Both the position numbers and the translations under genes were made by a program. Of a stretch of 64,000 bases of DNA, positions 9,901 through 17,805 are shown piece after piece. The stretch covers positions 186,001 through 250,000 of the forward strand of contig NZ_LQBL01000031.1 in assembly GCF_001483745.1 (NCBI RefSeq), read 5' to 3'. This stretch comes from Serinicoccus chungangensis (lineage in GTDB: Bacteria; Actinomycetota; Actinomycetes; Actinomycetales; Dermatophilaceae). The number at the start of each line of letters is the position of its first letter. Position 1 is the stretch's first letter. A model generated the notes under the pieces. The model had not been told where the DNA came from. It saw only the letters and a list, made by a program, of their open reading frames with translations, and searched no databases.

Positions 9901-10143
9901 CTATGCCTGGACAGGCGCCGGGTCGGGGTGCAGCGGCCCCGAGGTCAGCCGCTCCCGCGCGTGCCTGCCGCGCCGGGTCGCGGCGACGGCGCCGGTCGCG
10001 GCCGCCAGCCCGACCCTGGCCCCGCCGACGTAGAGCGTCTCCACCCCGCCCGCGGGCACGGCATACGTCTCGTGCCAGATGCCGACGGCGCCCGGGTGCC
10101 GCCGGGCGGCCCGGTTGAAGGCGCGCCAGGCCGGCCGGTGCGC
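9901..10143 (-). pseudogene. Truncated DUF4188 (monooxygenase-like) gene, 3' part only
   Basis: Reading the minus strand from about 10143 to the TAG at 9901-9903 gives about 80 residues. They include RPAWRAFNRAARRHPGAVGI, WHETYAVPAGG and ETLYVGGARVGLAAATGAVA, the recognisable C-terminal half of DUF4188 proteins. There is no start codon or N-terminal half: upstream of residue HRPAW the homology stops exactly where MerR-family homology begins on the other strand. The gene therefore lost its 5' half in a deletion. DUF4188 proteins resemble heme-dependent aldoxime dehydratase/monooxygenase folds; this remnant is not expected to be functional. Confidence 0.7.
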
Positions 10144-10733
10144 ACCCCGGGGAGCTGGTGTCCCGGACGCAGGCGAGGTATGACGCCTCGCACGTCGAGC
10201 GGCTCACCCTCGTCCGCGCGCTGACCGAGGTCGGCGGGCTCAGCCTCGCGGCGGTCCGGCGGGTGCTGGACGCCATCGAGGAGCCGGACCTGTCCCTCCT
10301 CGACGTCATGGCGGTCGCGCAGCGCTCCCTGCTCGCGGGGCCTGACACCCCGCCGGAGGACGGCGCCGAGCCGTCCTGCGACCCGTCCGACGTGCCGGAC
10401 TCGCGCTCCCGCCGGTTCGTCGCCGACCGCGGCTGGCAGGTCCACCCGGGCGACCCGGTCCTGGACCAGCTCGACGCCGCGTGGGAGGCCTGCGACCGGG
10501 CCGGGCTGGGCCTGGACGAGGAGCGGATGGGCCGCTACGCCGACGCCGTCGAGCAGATCGGCCGGACCGACGTCGGGTCGGTGCCCCGGACCTCGCCCCA
10601 GGCAGCGGTCCGCCAGGTCGTGCTGGGCACGGTGCTCGTCGACCCGGTGCTCGCCGCGCTGCGCCGCCTCGCGCAGCAGCACGTCGCCGTCAGCAGCAGC
10701 GCGTCACCCCGCTCTGGCATGCTCGGCCCATGA
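10143..10733 (+). pseudogene. MerR-family regulator lacking most of its HTH (5'-truncated)
   Basis: From 10143 the frame reads HPGELVSRTQARYDASHVER and then LTLVRALTEVGGLSLAAVRRVLD. This is the wing and second half of a MerR DNA-binding domain, followed by a helical C-terminal domain to residue about 190. The first 25 or so residues (the helix-turn-helix proper and a start codon) are missing. The only nearby start is GTG 10158, which would give a 191-aa protein without the recognition helix. The stop overlaps the next gene's ATG by 4 bp, so residual translation may still feed that gene. The truncation meets the truncated DUF4188 gene within a few bases. Confidence 0.7.
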
Positions 10734-11491
10734 CCGACGTCGCCCGCCACGCCTCCGAGCTCCTCCGGCTGCACCACACCGGCCAGACCCTCGTGCTGCC
10801 CACCGTCTGGGACGTGTGGTCCGCCCGCGCCGTGGTCGACGCCGGCTTCCCGGCGCTCAGCGTGGGCAGCCACCCCCTCGCCGACTCCCGCGGCCAGCAG
10901 GACAACGAGGGGATGAGCCTGGCCGACGCGCTGGACGGCATCCGCCGCATCACCGCGGCCGTCGACGTGCCGGTCACCGCCGACCTGGAGTCGGGCTACG
11001 ACACCCCCGCCGCCGAGCTCGTGGAGCGTGGCCTCGAGGTGGGCGTGGCCGGCGTCAACATCGAGGACACCGTGCACAGCCAGGGCCGCCTGCGCGAGGT
11101 CCGCGAGCACGCCGACTACATCGGTGCCCTGCGTGCGGCCGCGGACCAGGCCGGCGTGGAGCTCGTCATCAACGCCCGCACCGACGCCTTCATCGGCCAG
11201 GTCGCGACCTTCGACGACCCGCTGGCCGAGGCCCTCACCCGCCTGCGGGCGTGCGAGCAGGCCGGCGCGCGGTGCGTCTACCCCGTGCGGGTGCCGGACG
11301 CCGACACCCTGCGCGCCCTGCTCGACGGGCTGTCCGGTCCGGTCAACGTCACCGCGCACCCGGTGGACGGCGCGCCGTCCGGGTCGTTCGAGGAGCTGCG
11401 CTCGCTCGGCGTCCAGCGCATCACCTTCGGCCCGCTGCTGCAGAAGGCGCTGACCGCCAAGGTCACCGAGCTCGTCGCCCCCTGGCGCTGA
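10730..11491 (+). CDS. Isocitrate lyase/PEP mutase family protein
   Basis: 253 aa, ATG overlapping the preceding stop (ATGA). PEP-mutase/isocitrate-lyase superfamily TIM barrel: VLPTVWDVWSARAVVDAGFP at the N-terminus, the metal-binding VTADLESGYD (DxE) motif, VAGVNIEDTVH and LVINARTDAFIG. The nucleophilic KKCGH loop of isocitrate lyase is absent, so this is the short PEPM-like subfamily. Known members cleave or rearrange C-C or P-C bonds of 2-oxo acids (oxaloacetate decarboxylase, phosphonopyruvate hydrolase, 2-methylisocitrate lyase). Exact substrate unknown. It probably shared a transcript with the truncated MerR gene. Confidence 0.85.
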   Translation: MTDVARHASELLRLHHTGQTLVLPTVWDVWSARAVVDAGFPALSVGSHPLADSRGQQDNEGMSLADALDGIRRITAAVDVPVTADLESGYDTPAAELVERGLEVGVAGVNIEDTVHSQGRLREVREHADYIGALRAAADQAGVELVINARTDAFIGQVATFDDPLAEALTRLRACEQAGARCVYPVRVPDADTLRALLDGLSGPVNVTAHPVDGAPSGSFEELRSLGVQRITFGPLLQKALTAKVTELVAPWR

Positions 11492-11502
11492 GCGTCGGCT
11501 CC

Positions 11503-11525
11503 CCGGCGGGCCCCAGGGCCGCCGG
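11503..11525. terminator. Hairpin between convergent genes
   Basis: CCGGCGG pairs with CCGCCGG around GGCCC-CA-GGGC, with one bulged base. It lies 12 bp after the PEPM-family stop and 36 bp from the stop of the convergent small gene, so it is suited to terminate in either direction. Confidence 0.5.
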
Positions 11526-11560
11526 TCGATCGGCCCGGTGAGCGGCGTCGGCCCGTCCGC

Positions 11561-11869
11561 TCAGTCGTCCAGCTCGCTCTCGGCCCAGCGCTGCCCGGGG
11601 TCGCCGCCCCAGGCGTCCCAGGCCACGCGGCCCGGGGACGGGAAGCCGTCGCCGCCGCTGGTGAAGCCGTCGGCGTCCTTGTCCGCCTCGTGCCGGCGGA
11701 AGTAGGCGCGCATCTTCGTGAGCACCTCCTCGCTGACGTCGTCGCCGTCGGCGAGCTGCTTCGCCCTCGTGCGGCCGGTGTCGGTGAAGTTCTTCCCGGC
11801 CTTGCCGTCCTCGATCCAGCGCAGCGCCCGCTGCGCCGCCTCCTGCACACCCTTGGGCGGTGTCGCCAT
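11561..11869 (-). CDS. Conserved small protein of unknown function
   Basis: 102 aa, soluble and charged, no signal peptide or membrane helix. The sequence runs ATPPKGVQEAAQRALRWI, DGKAGKNFTDTGRTRAKQLA, a helical middle, then DGFPSPGRVAWDAWGG near the end. Comparable proteins occur in actinobacterial chromosomes and in phage genomes, usually unannotated; I do not know a function. It is monocistronic, with GGAGGCGCCGG just before ATG and convergent to the PEPM-family gene. The pattern of short conserved N- and C-terminal blocks suggests a compact DNA- or protein-binding fold, but this is only an impression. Confidence 0.75.
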   Translation of the reverse strand: MATPPKGVQEAAQRALRWIEDGKAGKNFTDTGRTRAKQLADGDDVSEEVLTKMRAYFRRHEADKDADGFTSGGDGFPSPGRVAWDAWGGDPGQRWAESELDD

Positions 11870-12011
11870 CCGGCGCCTCCTTCGATCGGTCTGGAGGGCC
11901 AGTCTGCGTCACCGCCTGCGGCCGCGCCTGCCCGGCGAGGTCGTCATGCGCCTCGCCGCGTCAGGTCGGGGGCCGCCGGCCGAGGCGCGAGCCCGGGCGC
12001 GCCAGGTCGCC

Positions 12012-12878
12012 TCAGCGCACCTGGGTCGCGGTGAACTCCCGCCCGGGCCCGACGAACGCCTCCTGCGCCTGCACCAGCCGCAGCTCGCGCTCGCCGGAGT
12101 CGATGGTCACCTGCAGCAGCTCGTAGACGCTGGCCGCGGTCCGCTCGAGCGCGGTCCGGGCCGACCCGCTCTCCCGGTAGTGCGCGGTGAAGATCGCGCT
12201 GGTGACGTCACCGGAGCCGTTGGCCTTGATCGGCAGCCGCGGCGTCGCGACCAGCCAGGCGCCGTCGTCGTCGACGGCCAGCATCTCGATGGTCTCCCCG
12301 CCGTCGGGCTGCGCCTCGCGCTCCGGGCGCAGCACGCTGGTGACGAGCACGGTGCGCGGCCCGAGCTCCCGCGCCCGGTCCGCCGACTCGAGCGTCGACT
12401 CCAGGCTGTCCGGCTCGGTGTGCGTCATGTAGCCCAGCTCGAACTGGTTGGGCGTGATGATGTCGGCGTGCGGCAGCACCCGCTCGCGGATGAGCGGCGG
12501 GATGGTCGGCGCCACGAAGCACCCCGAGGTGGCGTTGCCCATGACCGGGTCGCAGGTGTACGTCGCCTGCGGGTTGGCGGCCTTCACCCGGGCCACCGCG
12601 TCCACGACGACGTCGACGATCTCCTCCCCGCCGAGGTAGCCCGAGAGCACCCCGTCGGCGGTGCCGAGCACCCCGCGGTCCTCGATGCCGCTCACGACCG
12701 CGCGCACGTCGTCGGCGGGGATGAGGGGGCCGCCCCACGCGCCATACCCCGTGTGGTTGGAGAAGTTCACCGTCAGCACCGGCCACACCTCGTGCCCGAG
12801 ACGCTGCAGCGGGAAGACGGCGGCCGAGTTGCCGACGTGGCCGTAGGCGACGTGGCTCTGGATCGAGAGGAAACGCAT
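12012..12878 (-). CDS. pdxY: Pyridoxal kinase
   Basis: 288 aa. N-terminal MRFLSIQSHVAYGHVGNSAA is the hallmark of PdxY, followed by VLTVNFSNHTGYGAWGG. The ribokinase-fold centre has YTCDPVMGN, ITPNQFELGYM and the catalytic anion hole KANGSGDVTSA (Gly-Ser-Gly-Asp). The enzyme phosphorylates pyridoxal (and possibly pyridoxine) to PLP in the B6 salvage pathway. ATG 12878 is the family start; the open frame extends much further upstream but without homology. It stands alone on its strand. Confidence 0.94.
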   Translation of the reverse strand: MRFLSIQSHVAYGHVGNSAAVFPLQRLGHEVWPVLTVNFSNHTGYGAWGGPLIPADDVRAVVSGIEDRGVLGTADGVLSGYLGGEEIVDVVVDAVARVKAANPQATYTCDPVMGNATSGCFVAPTIPPLIRERVLPHADIITPNQFELGYMTHTEPDSLESTLESADRARELGPRTVLVTSVLRPEREAQPDGGETIEMLAVDDDGAWLVATPRLPIKANGSGDVTSAIFTAHYRESGSARTALERTAASVYELLQVTIDSGERELRLVQAQEAFVGPGREFTATQVR

Positions 12879-13021
12879 TCTCCCGATGATGGCACCTCCT
12901 CGCCCGCGTCCGCAGCGCGGGCACCGAGGCAGGGGTATGCCGCACCCGTCCGGCCGGACGTCGGCCGCTCCCCCGGCCTCGTGGGCTGACACGTCCCGCG
13001 ACCCGCCCGGGCCGACCCGGC

Positions 13022-13723
13022 TCAGCTGCGCACGTGCGTCCCTGAGCCGGCCGGCACGGGCGTGGCGGCGGCTCGGTCGAGCCCGTAGAACGCCCGCACC
13101 GCGGCGGCTCCCTCGACCCGGATCGGTTCGCCGCGACGGAAGGTCTCCGGGGTGAGGACGAACCTCTGCTGCTCGGCGCTCTCTCCCTGACGCGCGACCC
13201 AGGCGCGACCGTTGTCCTGGTAGCCCACCGCACGGCTGACCGCGAGCGACGCAGGGTTGTCGAGGTAGGCCGCTGACGTGATCCGCTCGATGCCGAGGTG
13301 GTCGAAGGCCAGCGCACACGCCGCCCGACGCATCCGCGTGCCGATGCCCTTCCCGTGCTCACGGCGCACCAGCCACGAGCCGGTCTCCACCGTCCGGGTC
13401 GTCGACACCTCCTCTCCCTCCAGCGCCTGGATGCCTACGGTCTCGCCGGCCCGGCGCACCACCAGCTGGAGCGACATCGCGCCTGGACCCTGACCGGCCA
13501 GGACCCGACCGAGGTAGCGCACGTAGTTGGCGGGGACGTCCTCCGGGGGAGCCGCGGTCCACGGGTAGAGGAAGGGCATGGTGCCCGGGTCGTGGATACC
13601 CTCCAGGACCAGCGCGACCAGCTCCGGCACGTCTCGCTCACGGAGCACGCTCAGCGTCAGGTCCCCCGCCTCGACGCGTAGGGCGTAGGGCGGCCAGAGC
13701 TCCTCCAGGGCGTGCGGCGACAT
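13022..13723 (-). CDS. GNAT N-acetyltransferase, RimJ/RimL type
   Basis: 233 aa. Features of GCN5-related acetyltransferases in order: LSVLRERDVPELVALV, a Trp-containing ligand loop (FLYPWTAAPPEDV), VGIQALEGE, the acetyl-CoA pyrophosphate loop RREHGKGIGTRMRRAACALA (R-x-x-G-x-G/A), then ITSAAYLDNPASLAVSRAVGY. The last block is typical of the RimJ/RimL branch that acetylates protein N-termini or small amines. The C-terminal extension of about 50 residues is longer than usual. Substrate unknown. No operon partner. Confidence 0.87.
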   Translation of the reverse strand: MSPHALEELWPPYALRVEAGDLTLSVLRERDVPELVALVLEGIHDPGTMPFLYPWTAAPPEDVPANYVRYLGRVLAGQGPGAMSLQLVVRRAGETVGIQALEGEEVSTTRTVETGSWLVRREHGKGIGTRMRRAACALAFDHLGIERITSAAYLDNPASLAVSRAVGYQDNGRAWVARQGESAEQQRFVLTPETFRRGEPIRVEGAAAVRAFYGLDRAAATPVPAGSGTHVRS

Positions 13724-13774
13724 GCCGCACAGTGTGGCCTACCGCCACCCCGTTGCGCCCTCGCACGTCGACGT

Positions 13775-13806
13775 TTATCGTTTGTCAGTATCCCGATCAT
13801 CGATAA
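13775..13806. promoter_or_regulatory. Candidate operator upstream of the DUF2975/HTH pair
   Basis: TTATCG at 13775-13780 and CGATAA at 13801-13806 form a 6-bp inverted repeat with a 20-bp spacer. The spacer contains a further CGAT. It ends just before the ribosome-binding AAGGGG of the DUF2975 gene. The AT-rich sequence stands out from its surroundings. The downstream HTH protein is the natural candidate to bind it. Confidence 0.45.
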
Positions 13807-13813
13807 GGGGAGC

Positions 13814-14434
13814 ATGATGACGACAGCCGAGACCACCGTCCCACCACGCGGACTGCGGTTCGCGTCCAGAGTCGTGAACGTGGTGGTGGGTGCTGCCGTC
13901 GCCCTCTGCGCGCTGCAGGTCTTCCTGGTGGTCTCCGGCATCCCGGTCATCCCCTCGGACGACGCCTGGGTCCCGCCCAGCGCGCTCCCTCAGGTGCTGC
14001 AGCTGGACCTCCCCGTCGACGCCCTCCGCACCGAGGTCACCGTGCTGCCGCTGTGGATCCGGCTGCTCGGCGTCAGCAGCACCGTGCTCATGGCCGCCAT
14101 GCTCGTCATCGCCCTCCGGGCCGTGCACCACGTGGCGCGCCGCTCGGCACAGGGGCGCCCCTTCGCCGACGACGTGGTCCGCCGGCTGCGCCGGGTGGCG
14201 GTCTGGCTGCTGGCCCTCGTGGGGCTGCGTCTGCTCGTGGACGTCGCGACCGGCGCGGCTGTGGAGCGCCGGTTCGCCGACCACCTCGACGCCACCGAGG
14301 CGGGCGGCGCGCTGGGGATCGACCTCCCCTCGCTGTCCGTCCCGATGATCGTGGCCGCCGCCGTGGCCGCCGTCCTCGCGCACGCCTTCGCGACGGGCCG
14401 GGACCTCGTCGACGCCACCGATGGCCTCGTCTGA
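13814..14434 (+). CDS. DUF2975 membrane protein
   Basis: 206 aa. Four hydrophobic helices (about 20-45, 82-100, 120-140, 175-195) with short loops, and the conserved pattern FADDVVRRLRRVAVWLLALV between the second and third, which fits DUF2975. Family proteins are almost always encoded just upstream of a small YozG-like HTH regulator, as here: the HTH gene overlaps by 14 bp. I chose ATG 13814 (Met-Met) with AAGGGGA 3 bp upstream. Function unknown. The pairing suggests a membrane sensor or target for the HTH protein. Confidence 0.82.
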   Translation: MMTTAETTVPPRGLRFASRVVNVVVGAAVALCALQVFLVVSGIPVIPSDDAWVPPSALPQVLQLDLPVDALRTEVTVLPLWIRLLGVSSTVLMAAMLVIALRAVHHVARRSAQGRPFADDVVRRLRRVAVWLLALVGLRLLVDVATGAAVERRFADHLDATEAGGALGIDLPSLSVPMIVAAAVAAVLAHAFATGRDLVDATDGLV

Positions 14435-14642
14435 CCACCGGGTCGTCACCAGGCTGGCCCAGGTGCTGGACGAGCGCGGCATGACGCTCACCGAGCTCTC
14501 CCGGCGGACCGGTCTGACGATGGCCAACCTGTCGATCCTCAAGAACAACCACGCCAGGGCCATCCGGTTCAGCACCCTCACGCTCGTCTGCGAGGCTCTG
14601 GACTGCCGACCGGGGGACCTGCTCGACCTCGACCGGGCCTGA
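14421..14642 (+). CDS. Small Xre/Cro-type HTH regulator (YozG-like)
   Basis: 73 aa, nearly all one helix-turn-helix domain: LAQVLDERGMTLTELSRRTG, LTMANLSILKNNHARAIRF, then LVCEALDCRPGDLLDLD. This is the compact HTH_26 form found next to DUF2975 proteins. The reading frame overlaps the end of the DUF2975 gene by 14 bp, so the two are co-translated. It probably autoregulates through the TTATCG/CGATAA repeat upstream of the pair, by inference. Confidence 0.87.
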   Translation: MASSDHRVVTRLAQVLDERGMTLTELSRRTGLTMANLSILKNNHARAIRFSTLTLVCEALDCRPGDLLDLDRA

Positions 14643-14669
14643 CGCGGCCCGCACGGCAGAATGCGGGGT

Positions 14670-15209
14670 ATGCCGTCCCGCGTGCTCGCCGTGCAGCTCA
14701 GCCCCGTCCACGAGTTCCGCAAGGAGCCGGCCGGCGAGATCGAGCTCGTCGAGGGGTATGGCGTGCGCGGGGACGCGCACGCCGGCGCCACCGTGCAGCA
14801 CCTGCACCGGGTGAAGAAGGACCCGACGGCGCCCAACCTGCGCCAGGTGCACCTCATCCACGCCGAGCTCTTCGACGACCTGGCCGAGCTCGGGCACACC
14901 GTCCGCCCCGGCGACCTGGGGGAGAACGTCACGACGACCGGCCTCGACCTGCTGGCGCTGGCGCGAGGCACCCGGCTGACCCTGGGCGCGGCCGAGGTTC
15001 AGGTCACCGGGCTGCGCAACCCGTGCTACCAGATCGACGACTTCCAGCCCGGCCTGCTCAAGCGGGTGCTGCGCCGGCACGGCGACGGTGCGGTGGAGCG
15101 GCTGACCGGCGTCATGGCCGTCGTCACCCGTGGCGGCACGGTGCGGCCGGGCGACCACATCGGGGTCGCGGCGCCCGGCGGACCGCTGGTGGCACTGGCA
15201 CCCGTGTGA
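14670..15209 (+). CDS. MOSC-domain protein
   Basis: 179 aa from ATG 14670; an in-frame ATG at 14661 is the alternative. MOSC fold: VLAVQLSPVHEFRKEP, GYGVRGDAHAG, GDLGENVTTTGLDLLALARG and the conserved cysteine in VTGLRNPCYQID. MOSC domains bind sulfur or molybdenum cofactor and occur in Moco sulfurases and in stand-alone YiiM-like proteins that detoxify N-hydroxylated compounds. This is a stand-alone form. No Moco biosynthesis gene is nearby. The start lies inside a GGTATGCC octamer, as several genes here do. Confidence 0.86.
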   Translation: MPSRVLAVQLSPVHEFRKEPAGEIELVEGYGVRGDAHAGATVQHLHRVKKDPTAPNLRQVHLIHAELFDDLAELGHTVRPGDLGENVTTTGLDLLALARGTRLTLGAAEVQVTGLRNPCYQIDDFQPGLLKRVLRRHGDGAVERLTGVMAVVTRGGTVRPGDHIGVAAPGGPLVALAPV

Positions 15210-15217
15210 CCCCGCCT

Positions 15218-15256
15218 GTGCGCGGTCGTGGCCCTCCAGGGGCCACCGGCGCGCAC
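15218..15256. repeat. Dispersed two-tier hairpin repeat, copy 3
   Basis: Same architecture as 9786 and 9849: inner GTGGCCC/GGGCCAC around a short loop (TCCAG) and outer GTGCGC/GCGCAC. The outer arm and linker differ in sequence but pairing is kept, a sign of compensatory change. It starts 9 bp after the MOSC stop. The rest of 15257-15408 contains no gene and presumably the PAP2 promoter. Confidence 0.65.
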
Positions 15257-15408
15257 GGGGAACCGCACGAGGACGGCATACCACGAGACGCGGACGGGCC
15301 TTCTCGACCTGCATTCCCGTGTCGCGAGCTCTACCATGGAATGTTGTCGAGGCCCAACCGGCGTGCCCAGACTCGTCCCAGTCTTCTTTCCTACCCTAGG
15401 AATTCCTC

Positions 15409-16296
15409 ATGCTGACCCTTCGCCGCCTCACCAGCCTGCCGGTGCTCATCGGCGCCCTGGTGCTGGTGACGGCGCTGGTCGCGGGTCCGCTGCGTGAGCT
15501 CGACCGCTCCCTGCACGGCTTCTGGTCCGACGACCTGACGCCCCGGTGGACCGACTTCCTCGACCAGGTGCCCAATGCCGTGGCCGGTCAGGCGGTCTGC
15601 CTCCCGGTGCTGCTCGCCGTGGCCTTCTTCCTCGCGTGGAAGCACCGGACCTGGCGGCCCGTCCTCGTCGCTGCTGCCGCCGAGATCGGCTTCTACGCCG
15701 TGGTCGGCGGGCTCAAGGTCGTCCTGGCCCGCACCTCCCCGAAGGCCGACGACGTCTCGGGCCGCTTCCTCAACGGCGGGGCGGCCGAGCACGGGTGGTA
15801 CGGCATCAGCTACCCCTCGGGCCACGCCTCGGAGGCCATCCTCTTCTACGGGGCCGCGGCCTACCTCATCTACGTCTACTCCCAGCCCGACACCCGGCTG
15901 CTGCGCCGCCTCGGGTGGGCGATGGGTCTCATCACGCTGAACTCCATCGGCGTCGCCTACTACCTCGGCTACCACTGGCCCTCCGACCTCCTGGGCGGGA
16001 TGCTCGTGGGCGCCGTGGTCCTGCGGGCCATCATCGACGCCGACCAGTGGCTGGTCCGCCGCCGCACGGCCACCTGGTGGCGCCGGCTCGAGGCGGCGCC
16101 CGCCAACCCGCACCCCGCGGAGCGCGCCACCGCCCCGGCCGAGCCGGTCGCGGCCCCGGCCCGGACGCGCGCCGACGCGGACCAGCAGGCAGCGACGCGC
16201 GCGACCTCGCCGGAGCCGCCGGGTCACGGCATACCGTCGACGCAGCCCGTCTCGGACCACCGCAGCCACCGGCGCGACCCCGAGCTCGTCCCGTAG
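15409..16296 (+). CDS. PAP2-family membrane phosphatase
   Basis: 295 aa, integral membrane. Phosphatase signature in three parts: KVVLARTSP (variant of KX6RP), SYPSGHASE (PSGH, catalytic His) and YYLGYHWPSDLLGG (SRX5HX3D-type, with S replaced by Y/L context). Helices at about 10-28, 60-78, 85-103, 140-160, 165-180 and 190-208. Family members dephosphorylate lipid phosphates such as undecaprenyl pyrophosphate or phosphatidic acid on the outer face. The C-terminal 80 residues are a disordered Ala/Pro/Arg-rich tail absent from most relatives. Confidence 0.88.
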   Translation: MLTLRRLTSLPVLIGALVLVTALVAGPLRELDRSLHGFWSDDLTPRWTDFLDQVPNAVAGQAVCLPVLLAVAFFLAWKHRTWRPVLVAAAAEIGFYAVVGGLKVVLARTSPKADDVSGRFLNGGAAEHGWYGISYPSGHASEAILFYGAAAYLIYVYSQPDTRLLRRLGWAMGLITLNSIGVAYYLGYHWPSDLLGGMLVGAVVLRAIIDADQWLVRRRTATWWRRLEAAPANPHPAERATAPAEPVAAPARTRADADQQAATRATSPEPPGHGIPSTQPVSDHRSHRRDPELVP

Positions 16297-16308
16297 CCGC
16301 CGCCCCGC

Positions 16309-17367
16309 GTGGTCACCGATCCCCTCCCCGCCGTCGTCGTGGGCGGAGGGCAGGCCGGGCTCGCGGCCTCCTTCTACCTGCGCCGCCGCGGTGTCGAGCA
16401 CCTCGTCCTCGACGCCGGTGACGCGCCCGGCGGGGCCTGGCGGCACACCTGGCCCTCGCTGCGCCTCTTCTCCCCCGCGGCCTACTCCTCGCTGCCGGGC
16501 TGGCGGATGCCCCCGACGGAGGGGCCCGACAACCCCGACGCCGCCCACGTCATCGCCTACCTCGCCGCCTACGAGCAGCGGTACGACCTGCCGGTCCGCC
16601 GGCCGGTCCGCGTCCGCTCGGTCACCCGGCAGGACGGCCTCTTCCTGCTCGACACCGACCACGGCACCCGGCGGGCGCACGCGGTCGTCGGCGCGACGGG
16701 CACCTGGAGCCGGCCGTTCGTCCCCGCCGTCCCCGGGATCGCGGACTTCCGCGGGGTGCAGCTGCACAGCTCGAGGTATGCCGGTCCCGCCCCCTTCGCG
16801 GGCCGGCGCGTCCTCGTCGTCGGCGGCGCCAACTCCGGCGCGCAGGTCGCGGCCGACCTCCTGCCGGTGGCGGAGGTGACGTGGGCGACGCTCGGGCCGC
16901 CGCGCTACCTGCCTGACGAGGTGGACGGCCGCGAGCTCTTCCGGGTGGCCTCGGCCAGCCTGCGCGGGGAGGGCGACGGGGTCGGCAGCCTTGGCGACAT
17001 CGTGGCCGTGCCTCCGGTGCGCCGGGCCCGGGACGCCGGCGAGCTCGTCGCCACGCCGATGGTCGCCCGCCTCACCCCCGACGGCGCCGTCGCCGCGGAC
17101 GAGACCGAGCACCAGCTGGACGCGGTCGTCTGGTGCACCGGCTTCCGTCCCGAGCTGTCCTGGCTCGCCGGGCTCGACGTGCCCCGGCGCGCGGGCCGGG
17201 TCGTCACGGACGGCGGCCCCACCGTGCCCGGCGTGCCGGGGTTGTTCCTCCTCGGCTACGGCGACTGGTGCGGCGCGGCGTCGGCCACCCTCATCGGGGT
17301 CGGCCAGTGGGCGCGTCGCGTGGCCGAGGAGGTCGCCGACCACGGGGCCGCGGCCGCCCGCGCCTGA
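16309..17367 (+). CDS. Flavin-containing monooxygenase/NAD(P)-binding oxidoreductase
   Basis: 352 aa, GTG start 12 bp after the PAP2 stop. FAD-binding Rossmann motif AVVVGGGQAGLAASFYLRRR, the WRHTWPSLRLFSPAAYSSLP segment typical of CzcO/ArsO-like FMOs, a second NAD(P) Rossmann GRRVLVVGGANSGAQVA, and the DxxxWCTGFRP motif (VVWCTGFRPE) near residue 275. Such enzymes oxidise soft nucleophiles; some relatives sit in arsenic operons, but no arsenic gene is here. Probably co-transcribed with the PAP2 gene. Confidence 0.87.
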   Translation: MVTDPLPAVVVGGGQAGLAASFYLRRRGVEHLVLDAGDAPGGAWRHTWPSLRLFSPAAYSSLPGWRMPPTEGPDNPDAAHVIAYLAAYEQRYDLPVRRPVRVRSVTRQDGLFLLDTDHGTRRAHAVVGATGTWSRPFVPAVPGIADFRGVQLHSSRYAGPAPFAGRRVLVVGGANSGAQVAADLLPVAEVTWATLGPPRYLPDEVDGRELFRVASASLRGEGDGVGSLGDIVAVPPVRRARDAGELVATPMVARLTPDGAVAADETEHQLDAVVWCTGFRPELSWLAGLDVPRRAGRVVTDGGPTVPGVPGLFLLGYGDWCGAASATLIGVGQWARRVAEEVADHGAAAARA

Positions 17368-17394
17368 CCCTCCGCGCCTGCCCCTCCGCAGGTG

Positions 17395-17411
17395 CCGGGC
17401 CGCCCGCCCGG
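17395..17411. terminator. Hairpin between convergent genes
   Basis: CCGGGC pairs with GCCCGG around CGCCC, midway between the monooxygenase stop (17367) and the stop of the convergent DUF1801 gene (17417). No U-run. Confidence 0.5.
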
Positions 17412-17416
17412 TGCCG

Positions 17417-17785
17417 TCAGGCCGTCCCAGCGCCCCGCAGCCGGGCGAGGTGCGCGGCGGCGACGTCACCGACGAGGTCCAGCGGCAGCGCGGCGCCGTG
17501 CGGGAACTTCAGCGTCCCCCGGCCGGAGACGTAGGGGGCCATCCGCTCGGCCAGGTCCGGGTCCCCGGAGACGTCCGGCAGCGGGTAGACGGCCACGTGC
17601 CGGGCATACCCCGCGGTGTAGCAGACGGTCCGCCCGTCGAGGGTGAAGGTGAGGATGCCGTAGGAGATCTTCTCCCCCAGCCCCGGCGCCGTGGCGTGGA
17701 CCCGGGCGCGGATGAGCTCCACCCGCTCGCGCGCGGTCGGCGGCAGCGAGTCCAGGTATGCCGTGACGGCCTCACCCTGGGCCAT
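17417..17785 (-). CDS. DUF1801 (YdhG-like) protein
   Basis: 122 aa, soluble. VTAYLDSLPPTARERVELIR at the N-terminus, GLGEKISYGILTF in the middle, then YTAGYARHVAVYPLP and GRGTLKFPHGAALPLDLV. This block order matches the DUF1801/YdhG family, a SRPBCC-unlike alpha/beta fold with an iron-chaperone-like annotation in databases that is weakly founded. Function unknown. Divergent from the patatin gene, whose start is only 21-33 bp away, so the two promoters overlap. Confidence 0.8.
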   Translation of the reverse strand: MAQGEAVTAYLDSLPPTARERVELIRARVHATAPGLGEKISYGILTFTLDGRTVCYTAGYARHVAVYPLPDVSGDPDLAERMAPYVSGRGTLKFPHGAALPLDLVGDVAAAHLARLRGAGTA

Positions 17786-17805
17786 GGGGCCAATGTAGCC
17801 CTCCT

